Positions 18,652-28,073 of a stretch of 64,000 bases of DNA are shown here, in pieces. The notes below the pieces were generated by a model. The model ran no database searches, had not been told where the DNA came from, and saw only the letters and a list, made by a program, of their open reading frames with translations. Each line of letters opens with the position of its first letter. Within the stretch, counting starts at the first letter, position 1. Source of the DNA: Bog-756 sp963734435 (lineage in GTDB: Bacteria; Actinomycetota; Acidimicrobiia; Acidimicrobiales; RAAP-2); contig CAVTHA010000005.1 of NCBI GenBank assembly GCA_963734435.1, forward strand, positions 1 to 64,000, written 5' to 3'. Made by a program: the position numbers and the translations under genes.

Positions 18652-18948
18652 GTGCCCGCAGAGACCCACGTGGAACAGGGTCCGCTCGACCGGAGCCAGG
18701 TCCTCGAATTGATCCGCGACCTGCTCGCCGACATCTTGGAGATCGAGCCATCGGCCATCGCCGAGTCCTCGTCGTTCGCCGAGGACCTCGATGCGGACTC
18801 GTTGGCCCTGATCGAGCTGGTGGAGGGCCTCGAGGAGGAGCTCGGCGAGCGGTCGGTGGGGTTCCGCATCGACGACGAGGACCTCGAGGAGCTCCGCACC
18901 GTGCGGGACGCGGTGGACTACGTCTGCGCCAAGCTCGGAGGGAGCTGA
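18652..18948 (+). CDS. acpP: Acyl carrier protein
   Basis: A 98-residue acidic carrier protein with the phosphopantetheine attachment serine in EDLDADSLALIELVEGLEEE (D-S-L), near residue 46. It carries growing acyl chains in fatty acid synthesis and can donate to PlsX. Position directly before rnc matches the plsX-(fab)-acpP-rnc order of many bacteria, but no fabD/fabH/fabF genes are present. The start is GTG 18652 with CAGGAG upstream; it is slightly longer than canonical 78-residue ACPs at both ends. Confidence 0.92.
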   Translation: MPAETHVEQGPLDRSQVLELIRDLLADILEIEPSAIAESSSFAEDLDADSLALIELVEGLEEELGERSVGFRIDDEDLEELRTVRDAVDYVCAKLGGS

Positions 18949-18956
18949 GGCGCCCG

Positions 18957-19683
18957 ATGGCGCCCTCGACCGTCTCGGGAACGCCCGGGGGGAACCACCG
19001 GCTCGCCGGCAGCATCGACTACCGGTTCGACGATCCGAGCCTGTTGGACCAGGCCATGGCCCACCGGTCCTGGTGCGCCGAGCAGGGCGGCCTGACCTCG
19101 AACGAGCGGCTCGAGTTCCTCGGCGACGCCGTGCTCGGCCTGGTGGTGGCGGATTACACCTTCCGGAACCATCCCGAGTTGTCGGACGGCATGATGTCGA
19201 AGGTCCGGGCCTCGGTGGTCAACACGCGAGTGCTGGCCGAAGTGGCCCTCGAGCTCGGGGTGGACGAGGACTTGAGGTTGGGGCGGGGGGAGGACCTCTC
19301 GGGGGGCGGCTCAAGGAGTCGATCCTGGCCGACGCCACCGAGGCGGTCATCGGCGCCGTCTACCTCGACGGAGGGCTCGCCGAGGCCGAGCGGCTCATCT
19401 TCTCCCTGCTCGAGGACCGCATCGCCGCCGCCGTGGGCGAACCGGGGAGTCCGACCACAAGAGCCGCCTCCAGGAGCGGACGGTGAGCCTCGGGCTGGGT
19501 GTGCCCCGTTACGAGGTCGACGGGTTCGGGCCGGACCACGCCCGGAGGTACCAGGCCACGGTGTACGTTGCTGGCCAGCGTCTCGGAGCGGGGGAGGGCC
19601 GGTCGAAGAAGGACGCCGAGCAGGCGGCCGCCCAGGCGGCGTTCGGTTCGTTGGAGGTCGAGAGAGGCGGGGGGGATGCCTGA
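18957..19683 (+). CDS. rnc: Ribonuclease III (two frameshifts)
   Basis: Cleaves double-stranded RNA in rRNA and mRNA processing. Residues 1-130 include the catalytic signature NERLEFLGDAVLGLVVADY with its Glu and Asp ligands. Near 19308 a run of G shifts the frame, after which LKESILADATEAVIGAVYLD (second metal-ligand region) continues; a second shift near 19445 leads to the C-terminal dsRNA-binding domain (YEVDGFGPDHARRYQATVYV, RSKKDAEQAAAQAAF). Joined length is about 242 residues, normal for the family. The breaks fall at G-runs and look like sequence errors. The stop overlaps the mutM start. Confidence 0.92.
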
Positions 19684-20518
19684 GCTGCCCGAGGTCGAGA
19701 CGATCCGCCGCGACCTCCAGACCGAGGTCGTGGGTCGGAAGATCAAGGCGGTCGAGGTCAGGAACGGCCGCACCGTCCGACGCCACCCGAGCGCCAAGCA
19801 TTTCCGCGCCCGGCTGGAGGGCCACACCATCAAGTCCATCGACCGTGCCGGGAAATACCTGCTCATGGGCCTCGATGACGGGCAGACCCTGGTCGTCCAC
19901 CTGGGCATGAGCGGCCAGCTGCAGCGGGCCAAGAGCGCCAAGGAGGCGAAGACCCCCCACACCCACGCCGTGCTCACCTTCACCCAGGGTGGGCAGTTGC
20001 GGTTCGTCGACCCCCGCACGTTCGGGGAGCTGTTCGTATCGGCCGCCCCGGCCGAGGGCGAGCGGGCCCTGCCCGAGCTGGCCCATCTCGGGTTCGACCC
20101 GCTGGAGGACGTGATGAGCTGGGAGAAGTTCTGGGTGCTGTTGGCCCAGCACAAGAGCGGCCTCAAGGCCCTGCTGATGGACCAGGAATTCGTGGCCGGC
20201 ATCGGCAACATGTACGCCGACGAGATCCTCTTCGCCGCCGGGCTCCGCTACGACCGCATGTCCAACTCGCTCTCCTCTCAGGAGGTGCGCCGCCTCTACC
20301 GGGCCATGGTCGAGACCCTGGCCGAAGCAGTCAAGCGACGGGGCTCGTCGCTGGCCGACGAGCAGTACCGCGACCTGTTCGGGGAGATCGGTGACTACCA
20401 GGAGCAGCACCAGGCCTACGACCGCGAGGGCCAGGCCTGCCGGCGGTGCCGGGCCACCATCGTCCGGGTGAAGTCCGGCGGTCGCTCGACCTACTTGTGC
20501 GAGCACTGCCAAGTCTGA
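19676..20518 (+). CDS. mutM: Formamidopyrimidine-DNA glycosylase
   Basis: Bifunctional base-excision enzyme that removes 8-oxoguanine and formamidopyrimidines and cuts AP sites. 280 residues. The catalytic N-terminal proline and Glu are in MPELPEVETIRRDL, the conserved Lys in RAGKYLLMGL, the helix-two-turn-helix includes LLMDQEFVAGIGNMYADEIL, and the C-terminal zinc finger is CRRC...YLCEHCQ. The family order rnc-mutM-smc is kept. ATG 19676 overlaps the rnc end by 8 bases and follows a G-rich ribosome binding site. Confidence 0.97.
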   Translation: MPELPEVETIRRDLQTEVVGRKIKAVEVRNGRTVRRHPSAKHFRARLEGHTIKSIDRAGKYLLMGLDDGQTLVVHLGMSGQLQRAKSAKEAKTPHTHAVLTFTQGGQLRFVDPRTFGELFVSAAPAEGERALPELAHLGFDPLEDVMSWEKFWVLLAQHKSGLKALLMDQEFVAGIGNMYADEILFAAGLRYDRMSNSLSSQEVRRLYRAMVETLAEAVKRRGSSLADEQYRDLFGEIGDYQEQHQAYDREGQACRRCRATIVRVKSGGRSTYLCEHCQV

Positions 20519-20575
20519 ATTTTCCCTCCGCCATCCTCCGCGACACCCGGTAGCGGCCGGTAGGGTGAGCCTCCG

Positions 20576-23500
20576 GTGTTCCTGAAGTCCCTTTCCCTCA
20601 AAGGATTCAAGTCCTTCGCCGACCCGGCCGTCCTCGAATTCGAGCCCGGCATCACGGTGGTCGTGGGCCCCAACGGGAGCGGGAAGTCGAACGTGGTCGA
20701 TGCGGTGGCCTGGGTGCTCGGGGCGCAGGGCCCGCGGACCTTGCGCTCGGCCAAGATGGAAGACGTCATCTTCATGGGCACCGCCAACCGGCCGTCGCTC
20801 GGGCGGGCGGAGGTGGCCCTGACCATCGACAACTCGGCCGGCAAGCTGGCCACCGACCTGGCCGAGATCACCATCACTCGCACGCTGTTCCGCTCGGGGG
20901 ACAGCGAGTACGCCATCAACGGGGCGCCCTGCCGGCTCCTCGACATCCAGGAGCTCCTCTCCGACACCGGTGTGGGGCGCCAGCAGCACGTGATCATCAG
21001 CCAGGGGCATCTGGACGCCATTCTCGAGGCCAGGCCCGAGGACCGTCGGGCGGTCATCGAGGAGGCGGCCGGGGTACTCAAGTACCGCCGGCGCCGTGAG
21101 CGGTCGGAACGCCGGCTGGCGGCCACCGAGGAGAACCTCGAGCGCCTCTTCGACCTGGTGCGGGAAGTCAAGCGGCAGATCCGGCCGCTCGAGCGCCAGG
21201 CGGCCGCGGCCCGTTCGTACACCGGGCTGGCCGATGAGCTGAAGGCGGTGCGGTTGCACGTGGCCGGGACGGAGCTCAACGCACTCGATGACCGTCACCG
21301 CCGGGCCACCGCAACCCGGGCGGAGCTGCTCGTCACCGAGGGCCGGCTGCAAGAGTCGCTCACCGAGCTCGACGCCGACACCGAGCGAACGGCCGACGAG
21401 ATGTCGGCCCAGCGGGAGTCGGACCTGGCCGCCGCCCTCGGCCGGGCCGAAGGCATGGTCGAGCGGGCCCGCGGGCTGGCCGGGGTGCTGCGCGAGCGGC
21501 AGCGATCACTGGCCCTGGCCCTCGACGCCGCGGCCGACGCCGACGTGGTCTCCACCTTGGAGGCGGAGAGCGCCCGCCTGACCCAGCAGCTGGAGAACGC
21601 CGAGGCCGAAGCGGCCACCCTGGTGCCGGAACACGACGAGGTGGCCATGAGCGAGGCCGCCGCCGCGGCGGAGCTCGAGCGCCATCTCGAGGCCTGGGGG
21701 AACGGCACCGAGCTGCGCCTGGCCGACGAGGCGGTGACCGTGGCCCGTGGGCAACTCGGCTCGCTCGAGCGCGCCCTCGAGCGCGACCGGCGCACCCTCG
21801 ACCAGCTGGTCGCCCGTCTCGCCACCTCGGAACGGCGAGCCGCCCTCCTGGAGGGTGAAGAGCGCGAGCTCGGTGAGCGGCTGGCCGAGCTGGAGGACGC
21901 ACGCGGCCGGCTGCAGACCACCGTGGCCGAGACCGAAGCCGACCACGCCGAGGCCGTCCGCCGTCTGGAGGTGGCCGAGGAGGCTCTGCGCCAGTCGGAA
22001 CAGGAGCTTCATCGCTCGACGGCCCGGGCCGACGCGCTCGAGCGGGCGTTCGACGAGGCCCGCGGGGCGGCCGGAGCCGAACTGCTGGCCGGGGTGGACG
22101 GCGTCGTCGGCACCCTGCTCGACGTGGTCGAGGTGGACGCCGGGTGGGAGCACGCCTTCGAGGCGGCCGCCGGTGCCTCGGTGGCGGCGGTGGTGGTCTC
22201 CGGTCGTGAGCCGGCCAAGGCGGCGCTGTCGCGGCTTCGCCTGGGAGGTGCCACCGGAGCCGTGCTGGCCCTGACGGACGCCGTCCTCGTCGGCGGGGAG
22301 CCCGAGGCCCCTCCCGGGACCGAGTCGATCCGTGACCACGTGCGCCCCCACCCCGACGCCCGGGACCTCCCCGGTCTCGGGGCGCTGCTCGACCGGTTGC
22401 TGGCGAGTTCGAGCTGCGCTCTGGGGGGCTGGTCGGCGGCCATCGACCTGGCGCTGGCCCGTCCCGACCGGGTGATCGTGACCCGGGAGGGCGACCGGTT
22501 CTCCTCGGCTGGCTGGCGGGTGCGGGCGAGCGGCGGGGTGGTGACGGCGGCGGTGGTCGGGGAGGCGAGGGCCCGGGCCGAGCAGGCCGCACGTACCTCG
22601 ACCGAGGTGGCCGCAGAACGCGCCGAGGCCCGCGCCGCGGTGGAGGCCTCCAGGCTGGCCGCGGGCGAGGCCGTTCGGTCGGACGACCGCAACGAGGCGG
22701 CTCACCAGACCGCCCGGGTCGCCCGCCAGCGGGTGGCGGATGACCTGGCGGTGATGGCCGCCGAGCTCCAGGAGATCGACCACCTGCGACAGGAGCTCGA
22801 CGAGCGGATCGCCCGCGACGCCGAACGGGCCGCCGGCCTGCGGGAGGAGCTGCCCGGTCTCGAAGCGCACCGGGTCGATGCGGCCGAACGGGCGGTGGCG
22901 GCCCGGCAGGAGCGCCGCCGGATCGACGAGCGCATCGCCGAGGCGGCCCGGTTGCGGAACGAATGGGACGTGCGCTCCGCCGGGCTGGTCGAACGCCGCA
23001 ACGTCCTCGACCAGCGCTGGCAAGAGGTGGAGCGCCGGCTCACCGGACACGCCGACGAGCGCCGACAAGCCGCCGAGCGTCGCCAGCGACTGGAGGCGGG
23101 CGCCACCGCCGTCGGACGGTTGCAGTCCGTGGTGATCTCGGCCGAAGCCCGCCTCCAGACGGCCCTCGCCGCGCTGCGCGAGCGGCACCGTCTCCAACTC
23201 GAGGCGGTCCGGGCCGGTGGGGCCCGGCTCGAGGAGCTGCGCCGCCAGCGGTCGGCCTTGGAACACGAGCTGGCGGCGGTGCGCGGCCGGCTGCAGAAGG
23301 TGGAGGTCGACCTGGTGGAGGCGGGCATCCGCCGCGAGTCGGTGGTGGAGTCCCTCCGGCGGGAGCTGTCCTGCACGCCCGAGGAGGCCCGGGACGCCCC
23401 GGCCCCCGACCTCGACGACGGCATGGACCCCATGGCCCGTATCGAGCAGCTCGAGCGCGACCTGGCCGCCATCGGGCCGGTCAATCCGCTGGCGCTCGAA

Positions 23501-24211
23501 GAGCTCTCGGAGCTGCGCGAGCGCCACCAGTTTCTCGAGTCCCAGGTCGAAGACGTCCGCGTCGCCCGCCGCGAGCTGCACCATGTGATCCGGACGCTCG
23601 ACGAGGAGATCATGCACGTGTTCGACGCGGCCTTCGCCGATGTCAACGAGCATTTCTCCGATCTGGTGACCTCGCTCTTCCCCGGAGGCACCGGCCGGCT
23701 CTCCCTCACCGACCCCGAGAACCTCCTCAACACCGGGGTGGAGGTCGAAGTGCGTCCCGCCGGCCGCAATGTGCGGCGGATGTCACTGCTGTCGGGGGGC
23801 GAGCGGTCGCTCGTGGCCCTGGCCTACCTCTTTGCCGTCTTCCGGAGCCGCCCGTCGCCCTTCTACATGATGGACGAAGTCGAGGCGGCCCTCGACGACG
23901 TCAACCTGCAACGGTTCCTGGGCCTGGTGCACGAGTTCCGGGGCGAGGCGCAGCTGATCATCGTGAGCCACCAGAAGCGGACCATGGAAGCGGCGGACGC
24001 CCTCTACGGCGTCACCATGGCACCCGGCGGTTCCTCCAAGGTGGTCAGCCAGCACGTCCCGCGCTCCGACGGCGAGAGACCGGACGATGTGAGCCGGGAC
24101 GGGGAGGGCGGGGGCAGCGAGAGTCGGGATAGCGAGAACGGTTTCGTGCCGGAGGCGCGGGCGGTGCCGGAGGTGCTCCAAGTCGAGCCGGTCGGCCGGG
24201 TCGAGGCGTGA
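20576..24211 (+). CDS. smc: Chromosome segregation ATPase SMC
   Basis: 1211 residues, full SMC architecture in an unbroken frame. The N-terminal head has the Walker A motif VVGPNGSGKSNVVDAVAWVL (about residue 26) and QQHVIISQGHLDAILEARPE; coiled coil 1 spans about 170-480; the hinge lies about 500-640 (GVDGVVGTLLDVVEVDAGWE); coiled coil 2 follows to about 1000; the C-terminal head has the signature LLSGGERSLVALAYLFAVF and Walker B FYMMDEVEAALDD. It forms the SMC-ScpAB condensin that organises the chromosome. The last 60 residues are a variable acidic tail. GTG 20576 start; the TGA overlaps the ftsY start. Confidence 0.98.
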   Translation: MFLKSLSLKGFKSFADPAVLEFEPGITVVVGPNGSGKSNVVDAVAWVLGAQGPRTLRSAKMEDVIFMGTANRPSLGRAEVALTIDNSAGKLATDLAEITITRTLFRSGDSEYAINGAPCRLLDIQELLSDTGVGRQQHVIISQGHLDAILEARPEDRRAVIEEAAGVLKYRRRRERSERRLAATEENLERLFDLVREVKRQIRPLERQAAAARSYTGLADELKAVRLHVAGTELNALDDRHRRATATRAELLVTEGRLQESLTELDADTERTADEMSAQRESDLAAALGRAEGMVERARGLAGVLRERQRSLALALDAAADADVVSTLEAESARLTQQLENAEAEAATLVPEHDEVAMSEAAAAAELERHLEAWGNGTELRLADEAVTVARGQLGSLERALERDRRTLDQLVARLATSERRAALLEGEERELGERLAELEDARGRLQTTVAETEADHAEAVRRLEVAEEALRQSEQELHRSTARADALERAFDEARGAAGAELLAGVDGVVGTLLDVVEVDAGWEHAFEAAAGASVAAVVVSGREPAKAALSRLRLGGATGAVLALTDAVLVGGEPEAPPGTESIRDHVRPHPDARDLPGLGALLDRLLASSSCALGGWSAAIDLALARPDRVIVTREGDRFSSAGWRVRASGGVVTAAVVGEARARAEQAARTSTEVAAERAEARAAVEASRLAAGEAVRSDDRNEAAHQTARVARQRVADDLAVMAAELQEIDHLRQELDERIARDAERAAGLREELPGLEAHRVDAAERAVAARQERRRIDERIAEAARLRNEWDVRSAGLVERRNVLDQRWQEVERRLTGHADERRQAAERRQRLEAGATAVGRLQSVVISAEARLQTALAALRERHRLQLEAVRAGGARLEELRRQRSALEHELAAVRGRLQKVEVDLVEAGIRRESVVESLRRELSCTPEEARDAPAPDLDDGMDPMARIEQLERDLAAIGPVNPLALEELSELRERHQFLESQVEDVRVARRELHHVIRTLDEEIMHVFDAAFADVNEHFSDLVTSLFPGGTGRLSLTDPENLLNTGVEVEVRPAGRNVRRMSLLSGGERSLVALAYLFAVFRSRPSPFYMMDEVEAALDDVNLQRFLGLVHEFRGEAQLIIVSHQKRTMEAADALYGVTMAPGGSSKVVSQHVPRSDGERPDDVSRDGEGGGSESRDSENGFVPEARAVPEVLQVEPVGRVEA

Positions 24212-25539
24212 CCGCCGTCCTGCTCGCTTCCTCGGTGGCCCCCTTGTTCGCGGCTTCGGACGTGGCCACTGGCCTGGTCGTCGCCGTCCCGGTCCTCATC
24301 GTCGCCGGCGGGGTCGCAGTCGGGCTGCGGCTGCGGGGGAGGGGGGTCAAGGACCGGGTCCCTCCGGGGGAAGTGGCCGACGACGCCGCCACCGACATCG
24401 AGCTGGCCCGCGGTGCCGAGGCGACCCGCTTGGCGGAGCCCTCACCGGCGGCGCCCTCCGCCACCGCTCCTGTCGCCCCCGCCGCCCCTCCGGAGGGGTC
24501 GGTGCCCGCGGCACCGGCGGCACCGGCGGCACCCGCCGAGGTCGGCCTGCCGGCGGAGCCCGCCGAGCCGCCGACGTTTCGGAGCCGGCTGGGCAAAGCC
24601 CGGGGCCTGCTCTCGGGCTACCTGGGCTCGGTCCGCTCGAAGGGGAAGATCGAGGCTTCGACCTGGGACGACCTCGAGGAGGCGCTCATCCGGGCCGATG
24701 TCGGGGTGGCCGCCACCGACGGTCTCCTCGACGACCTGCGGGCCCGGGTCAACCGCGGGGAGATCGCCGGTCCCGACGCCCTGGTCGACGGGCTGAAGTC
24801 GGACCTGGTCACGTTGCTCTCGGCGGCGGACGCCACCTTGGCCATGCCCGGCTGTGATGGCGCATCGGACCACACCGGCGGCGGTTCGGGCCAGGGCGCT
24901 GGCGACCCTGGCGGGGCCGACGGCGACGACCGCCCGGTCGACGTCTGGCTGTTCGTCGGCGTGAACGGGGTGGGGAAGACCACGACGGTCGGGAAGGTGG
25001 CCAACCGAATGGCGGCGTCGGGGTCCAGGGTGCTGCTGGCCGCAGGCGACACCTTCCGCGCCGCCGCCGGTGAACAGCTGTCGATGTGGGCCTCCCGGGC
25101 CAATGCCGACATCGTCCGCGGCTCGGAGGGGGGTGACCCGAGCTCGGTGGTGTTCGATGCCGTCCAACGGGCGGCGTCGAAGGGGCACGGGGTGGTCCTG
25201 GCCGACACCGCCGGCCGGCTGCACAACAAGGTGAACCTCATCGAGGAATTGAAGAAGATCCGGCGGGTGGCCGACCGGCCTCCGGGGCGGGTCCGAGAGG
25301 TGCTCCTCGTCCTCGACGCCACCACCGGGCAGAACGGCCTGGCCCAGGCCAAGGTGTTCCTCGAGGCGGTAGAGGTGTCCGGCGTCGTGCTGACCAAGCT
25401 CGACGGCACGGCCAAGGGTGGGATCGTCATCGCCATTCAGAGCGAGCTGGGCCTGCCGGTCAAGTTGGTAGGCCTCGGCGAAGCGGTGGACGACCTGGTC
25501 GACTTCGACCCGGTCGCCTTCGTCGATGCCCTGTTCTGA
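24208..25539 (+). CDS. ftsY: Signal recognition particle receptor FtsY
   Basis: GTPase that docks SRP-bound ribosomes at the membrane. 443 residues: one N-terminal transmembrane segment (about residues 20-43, VATGLVVAVPVLIVAGGVAV), an Ala/Pro/Glu-rich linker (50-120), then the NG domain with FVGVNGVGKTTTVGKVAN (G1), GDTFRAAAGEQL, VLADTAGRLHNK (G3), TKLDGTAKGG (G4) and LGEAVDDLVDFDP. The N-terminal anchor resembles other actinobacterial FtsY. The start GTG 24208 overlaps the smc stop, and ffh follows after 73 bases, so smc-ftsY-ffh is a likely transcription unit. Confidence 0.97.
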   Translation: MTAVLLASSVAPLFAASDVATGLVVAVPVLIVAGGVAVGLRLRGRGVKDRVPPGEVADDAATDIELARGAEATRLAEPSPAAPSATAPVAPAAPPEGSVPAAPAAPAAPAEVGLPAEPAEPPTFRSRLGKARGLLSGYLGSVRSKGKIEASTWDDLEEALIRADVGVAATDGLLDDLRARVNRGEIAGPDALVDGLKSDLVTLLSAADATLAMPGCDGASDHTGGGSGQGAGDPGGADGDDRPVDVWLFVGVNGVGKTTTVGKVANRMAASGSRVLLAAGDTFRAAAGEQLSMWASRANADIVRGSEGGDPSSVVFDAVQRAASKGHGVVLADTAGRLHNKVNLIEELKKIRRVADRPPGRVREVLLVLDATTGQNGLAQAKVFLEAVEVSGVVLTKLDGTAKGGIVIAIQSELGLPVKLVGLGEAVDDLVDFDPVAFVDALF

Positions 25540-25612
25540 CGCGCCGAGCTGCCTCACGGGTGACCCGCCGGGCTGACCGGGGCCGGCACTGCTCCTGTAG
25601 CCTGAAGCACTC

Positions 25613-27193
25613 ATGTTCGAGAGCCTGACCGACCGATTCGAGGGGATCCTCACCCGTCTCCGGAACCGCGGTCGGCTGACGGAGGCCGACGTCGACGAGG
25701 TCCTCCGGGAGATCCGGACCGCCCTGTTGGAGGCGGACGTCGAGATCGGCGTGGTCCGGGCCTTCACCGAGGCGGTGCGGGGCCGTTGCGTGGGCCTCGA
25801 GCTCTCCCAGGCGCTGAGCCCCGGGCAGCAGGTGATCAAGATCGTCGACGAGGAGCTCGTCGCCATCCTCGGCGGGGAGACGCTGCGGATCACCTACGCC
25901 GGGCGTCCGCCGACGGTGGTGCTGCTGGCCGGCCTCCAGGGGTCGGGCAAGACCACCGCCTCGGCCAAGTTGGCCCGCTGGTTCAAGCAGCAGGGTCGCA
26001 ATCCCCTGCTCGTCGGAGCCGACCTGCAGCGGCCGGCGGCGGTGGAGCAGCTCCGGGTGCTCGGTAGCCAGGCCGGGATCAGCGTGTTCAGCGAGCCGAG
26101 CGATCCGGTGGCGGTGGCCACCGCCGGCGTCGAGGAGGCCCGGCGCCTGGGGCGGGATGTCGTCGTGGTCGACACCGCCGGCCGGCTGGCCATCGACGAG
26201 GACCTGATGGAGGAGATCCGGCGGATCTCGGTGGCGGTGGACCCGCACTACACGTTCTTGGTCATCGACGCCATGACCGGTCAGGACGCCGTGTCCACGG
26301 CGGCCGCCTTCCACCAGGTGCTGGCTCTCGACGGGGTCATCCTCACCAAGCTCGACGGAGACGCCCGCGGCGGTGCCGCCCTCTCGGTCAAGGAGGTGGT
26401 CGGCCGGCCCATCGCCTTCGCCTCGACCGGCGAGAAGCTCGACGACTTCGACCAGTTCCACCCGGACCGGATGGCCGACCGGATCCTCGGGATGGGCGAC
26501 GTGCTCAGCCTCATCGAGCAGGCCGAGCGGACCATGGACCAGGACGTCGCCACCAAGGGCGCGGCCGCCATGCTCGAGGGCCGGTTCACCCTCGAAGACT
26601 TCCTCGAGCAGCTCCAGCAGGTGAGGAAGATGGGGTCGGTCTCGGGAATCTTCTCGATGCTGCCGGGCGTGCCCAAGGACCTGAAGGAGGTCTCCGCCTC
26701 GATCGACGACCGTCAGATCGACCAGGTCGAAGCCATCATCCACTCCATGACCCCGGCTGAGCGGGTCGACCCGGCCGTCATCGACGGGTCCCGGCGGGTT
26801 CGCATCGCCAACGGCAGCGGCACCGCCACCTCTGACGTGAACGCGCTCCTCAAGCAGTTCAAGGAGATGCGGAAGATGATGAAGGGCATCGGCAGGGGTG
26901 GAGGGAAGGGCGGCATGGCTGGGGCGCTCGGCGGATTGGGTGGAATGTTGGGACGCGGGCCCAAGCTGTCGCCGGGCGCTCTCGACGAACTGGCCGAGAT
27001 GGGCGCAGCCGGCGACATGGCCGGATTCCCCGGGTCCGCCGAGCTGACGGGTGCCACGGGCCCGGCGGCCGGGGGGGCGGCGGTCGGTTCCGGCGCCGCC
27101 AACGGCGGTGCCACCAGGGGATCGTCAAAGTCGCGGGGCAAGGGGAAGAAGAAGGGGAAGGGCGGCGGCCGGGTCACGCCCAAGGCTCGCTGA
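25613..27193 (+). CDS. ffh: Signal recognition particle protein Ffh
   Basis: 526 residues. N domain at the start, G domain with LAGLQGSGKTTASAKLARWF (G1), DLQRPAAVEQLRVLG, VVDTAGRLAIDEDLM (G3), LTKLDGDARGGAALS (G4), and a Met-rich M domain from about 300 with the RNA-binding helices (MTPAERVDPAVIDGSRRVRI). The extreme C-terminus is a Gly-rich then Lys-rich tail (GGKGGMAGALGGLGGMLGRG, ending SKSRGKGKKKGKGG), longer than in E. coli. Binds signal sequences on ribosomes with 4.5S RNA; no 4.5S RNA gene was found nearby. ATG 25613. Confidence 0.98.
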   Translation: MFESLTDRFEGILTRLRNRGRLTEADVDEVLREIRTALLEADVEIGVVRAFTEAVRGRCVGLELSQALSPGQQVIKIVDEELVAILGGETLRITYAGRPPTVVLLAGLQGSGKTTASAKLARWFKQQGRNPLLVGADLQRPAAVEQLRVLGSQAGISVFSEPSDPVAVATAGVEEARRLGRDVVVVDTAGRLAIDEDLMEEIRRISVAVDPHYTFLVIDAMTGQDAVSTAAAFHQVLALDGVILTKLDGDARGGAALSVKEVVGRPIAFASTGEKLDDFDQFHPDRMADRILGMGDVLSLIEQAERTMDQDVATKGAAAMLEGRFTLEDFLEQLQQVRKMGSVSGIFSMLPGVPKDLKEVSASIDDRQIDQVEAIIHSMTPAERVDPAVIDGSRRVRIANGSGTATSDVNALLKQFKEMRKMMKGIGRGGGKGGMAGALGGLGGMLGRGPKLSPGALDELAEMGAAGDMAGFPGSAELTGATGPAAGGAAVGSGAANGGATRGSSKSRGKGKKKGKGGGRVTPKAR

Positions 27194-27347
27194 CGAGCGG
27201 GCCGGTGCCGATCCTGACCGCGGCCAGAGGAACGGTTCACCCGGGGGCGGGGCATGATTGCGGGTCACCCCGGCTTTGGTGGGAGACTGTCGGGCGCCAT
27301 CGACAGGATGGGCGCCATCGGAGCGCAAGAACGCAAGAGGAGTGACC

Positions 27348-27635
27348 GTGGCAGTAAAGCTCCGCCTCGTGCGGATCGGGAAGAAGAAGCAGCCCACCTA
27401 TCGGCTGGTAGCGGCGGACAGCCGTTCGCCCAGGAACGGACGGTTCATCGAGATCGTGGGCACCTACGCGCCCCGCGGGAAGTCGGCGGCCGAGCCCCAG
27501 GCGGTGGTCGAAATCGACAACGCCAAGGCGGTCAAGTGGCTCTCGGAGGGGGCGCAGCCCACCGAGCGGGTGGAGAAGCTCCTGCAGCAGTCGGGCGCGC
27601 TCGATGAGTTCGCCTCGGCCAAGGCGGCCAAGTGA
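27348..27635 (+). CDS. rpsP: 30S ribosomal protein S16
   Basis: Begins AVKLRLVRIGKKKQPTYRLV, the S16 signature, and runs 95 residues with RFIEIVGTYAPRGK and VKWLSEGAQPTERVEKLL. The start GTG 27348 is chosen over the upstream ATG 27258 because it matches the family N-terminus and follows AAGAGGAG at good spacing. The 3' end overlaps the khpA start by four bases. rpsP-khpA-rimM-trmD-rplS is the classic operon. Confidence 0.97.
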   Translation: MAVKLRLVRIGKKKQPTYRLVAADSRSPRNGRFIEIVGTYAPRGKSAAEPQAVVEIDNAKAVKWLSEGAQPTERVEKLLQQSGALDEFASAKAAK

Positions 27636-27970
27636 CCGACGAGATGGCCCTGGACTCGGCAGACGACGTGAACACGATCGATGAGATTGACGGCCACGAG
27701 GACGACGACGCCGGTAACCGCGTCTCGGGGGGGACTCCGCTGGCCGTCGTGACCTATCTGGTGAATTCCATCACCTCGGATCCCGAGTCGGTGGTGATCA
27801 ACACCGAAGAGCGCGGGAACTCCGTACGCTTCCGGGTCCACGTGGCCCCCGACGACATGGGCCGGGTCATCGGCCGGCGTGGCCGGGTGGCCCAGGCCAT
27901 CCGCGCCGTGGTGGCGGCGGCGGGCGCCCGTGACGGGGTCCGGACCAACGTGGACATCGAAGACGACTGA
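27632..27970 (+). CDS. khpA: KH-domain RNA-binding protein KhpA (YlqC)
   Basis: 112 residues: an acidic N-terminal extension (1-36), then AVVTYLVNSITSDPESVVIN and the KH loop MGRVIGRRGRVAQAIRAVV with its G-x-x-G. KhpA binds RNA with KhpB and affects cell-size and division control in gram-positive bacteria. Typical KhpA proteins are near 77 residues, so the acidic leader is extra unless translation starts further in. The start GTG 27632 overlaps the rpsP stop, suggesting coupled translation. Confidence 0.9.
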   Translation: MTDEMALDSADDVNTIDEIDGHEDDDAGNRVSGGTPLAVVTYLVNSITSDPESVVINTEERGNSVRFRVHVAPDDMGRVIGRRGRVAQAIRAVVAAAGARDGVRTNVDIEDD

Positions 27971-28073
27971 ACCCCACCCGTTGCCGCCTGGACCCGCCCA
28001 CCGTCCCGGCGGTCGCCCTTCCGGCCCCTCACCTGGCGGCGCACCGCCTGATCGTGGACCCGGAGAACCGGGA

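Noticed and set aside
19154..21352. 732-residue minus-strand open frame opposite rnc, mutM and smc
   Set aside because: It spans three clear plus-strand genes and encodes only low-complexity sequence.
21506..23653. 715-residue minus-strand open frame opposite smc
   Set aside because: Antisense to the SMC coiled coils; composition typical of complementary GC-rich coiled-coil DNA, no motifs.
25540..27350. 4.5S RNA (SRP RNA) gene near ffh/ftsY
   Set aside because: The conserved GGAAGGAAGCAGCC-type loop was not found in this interval.
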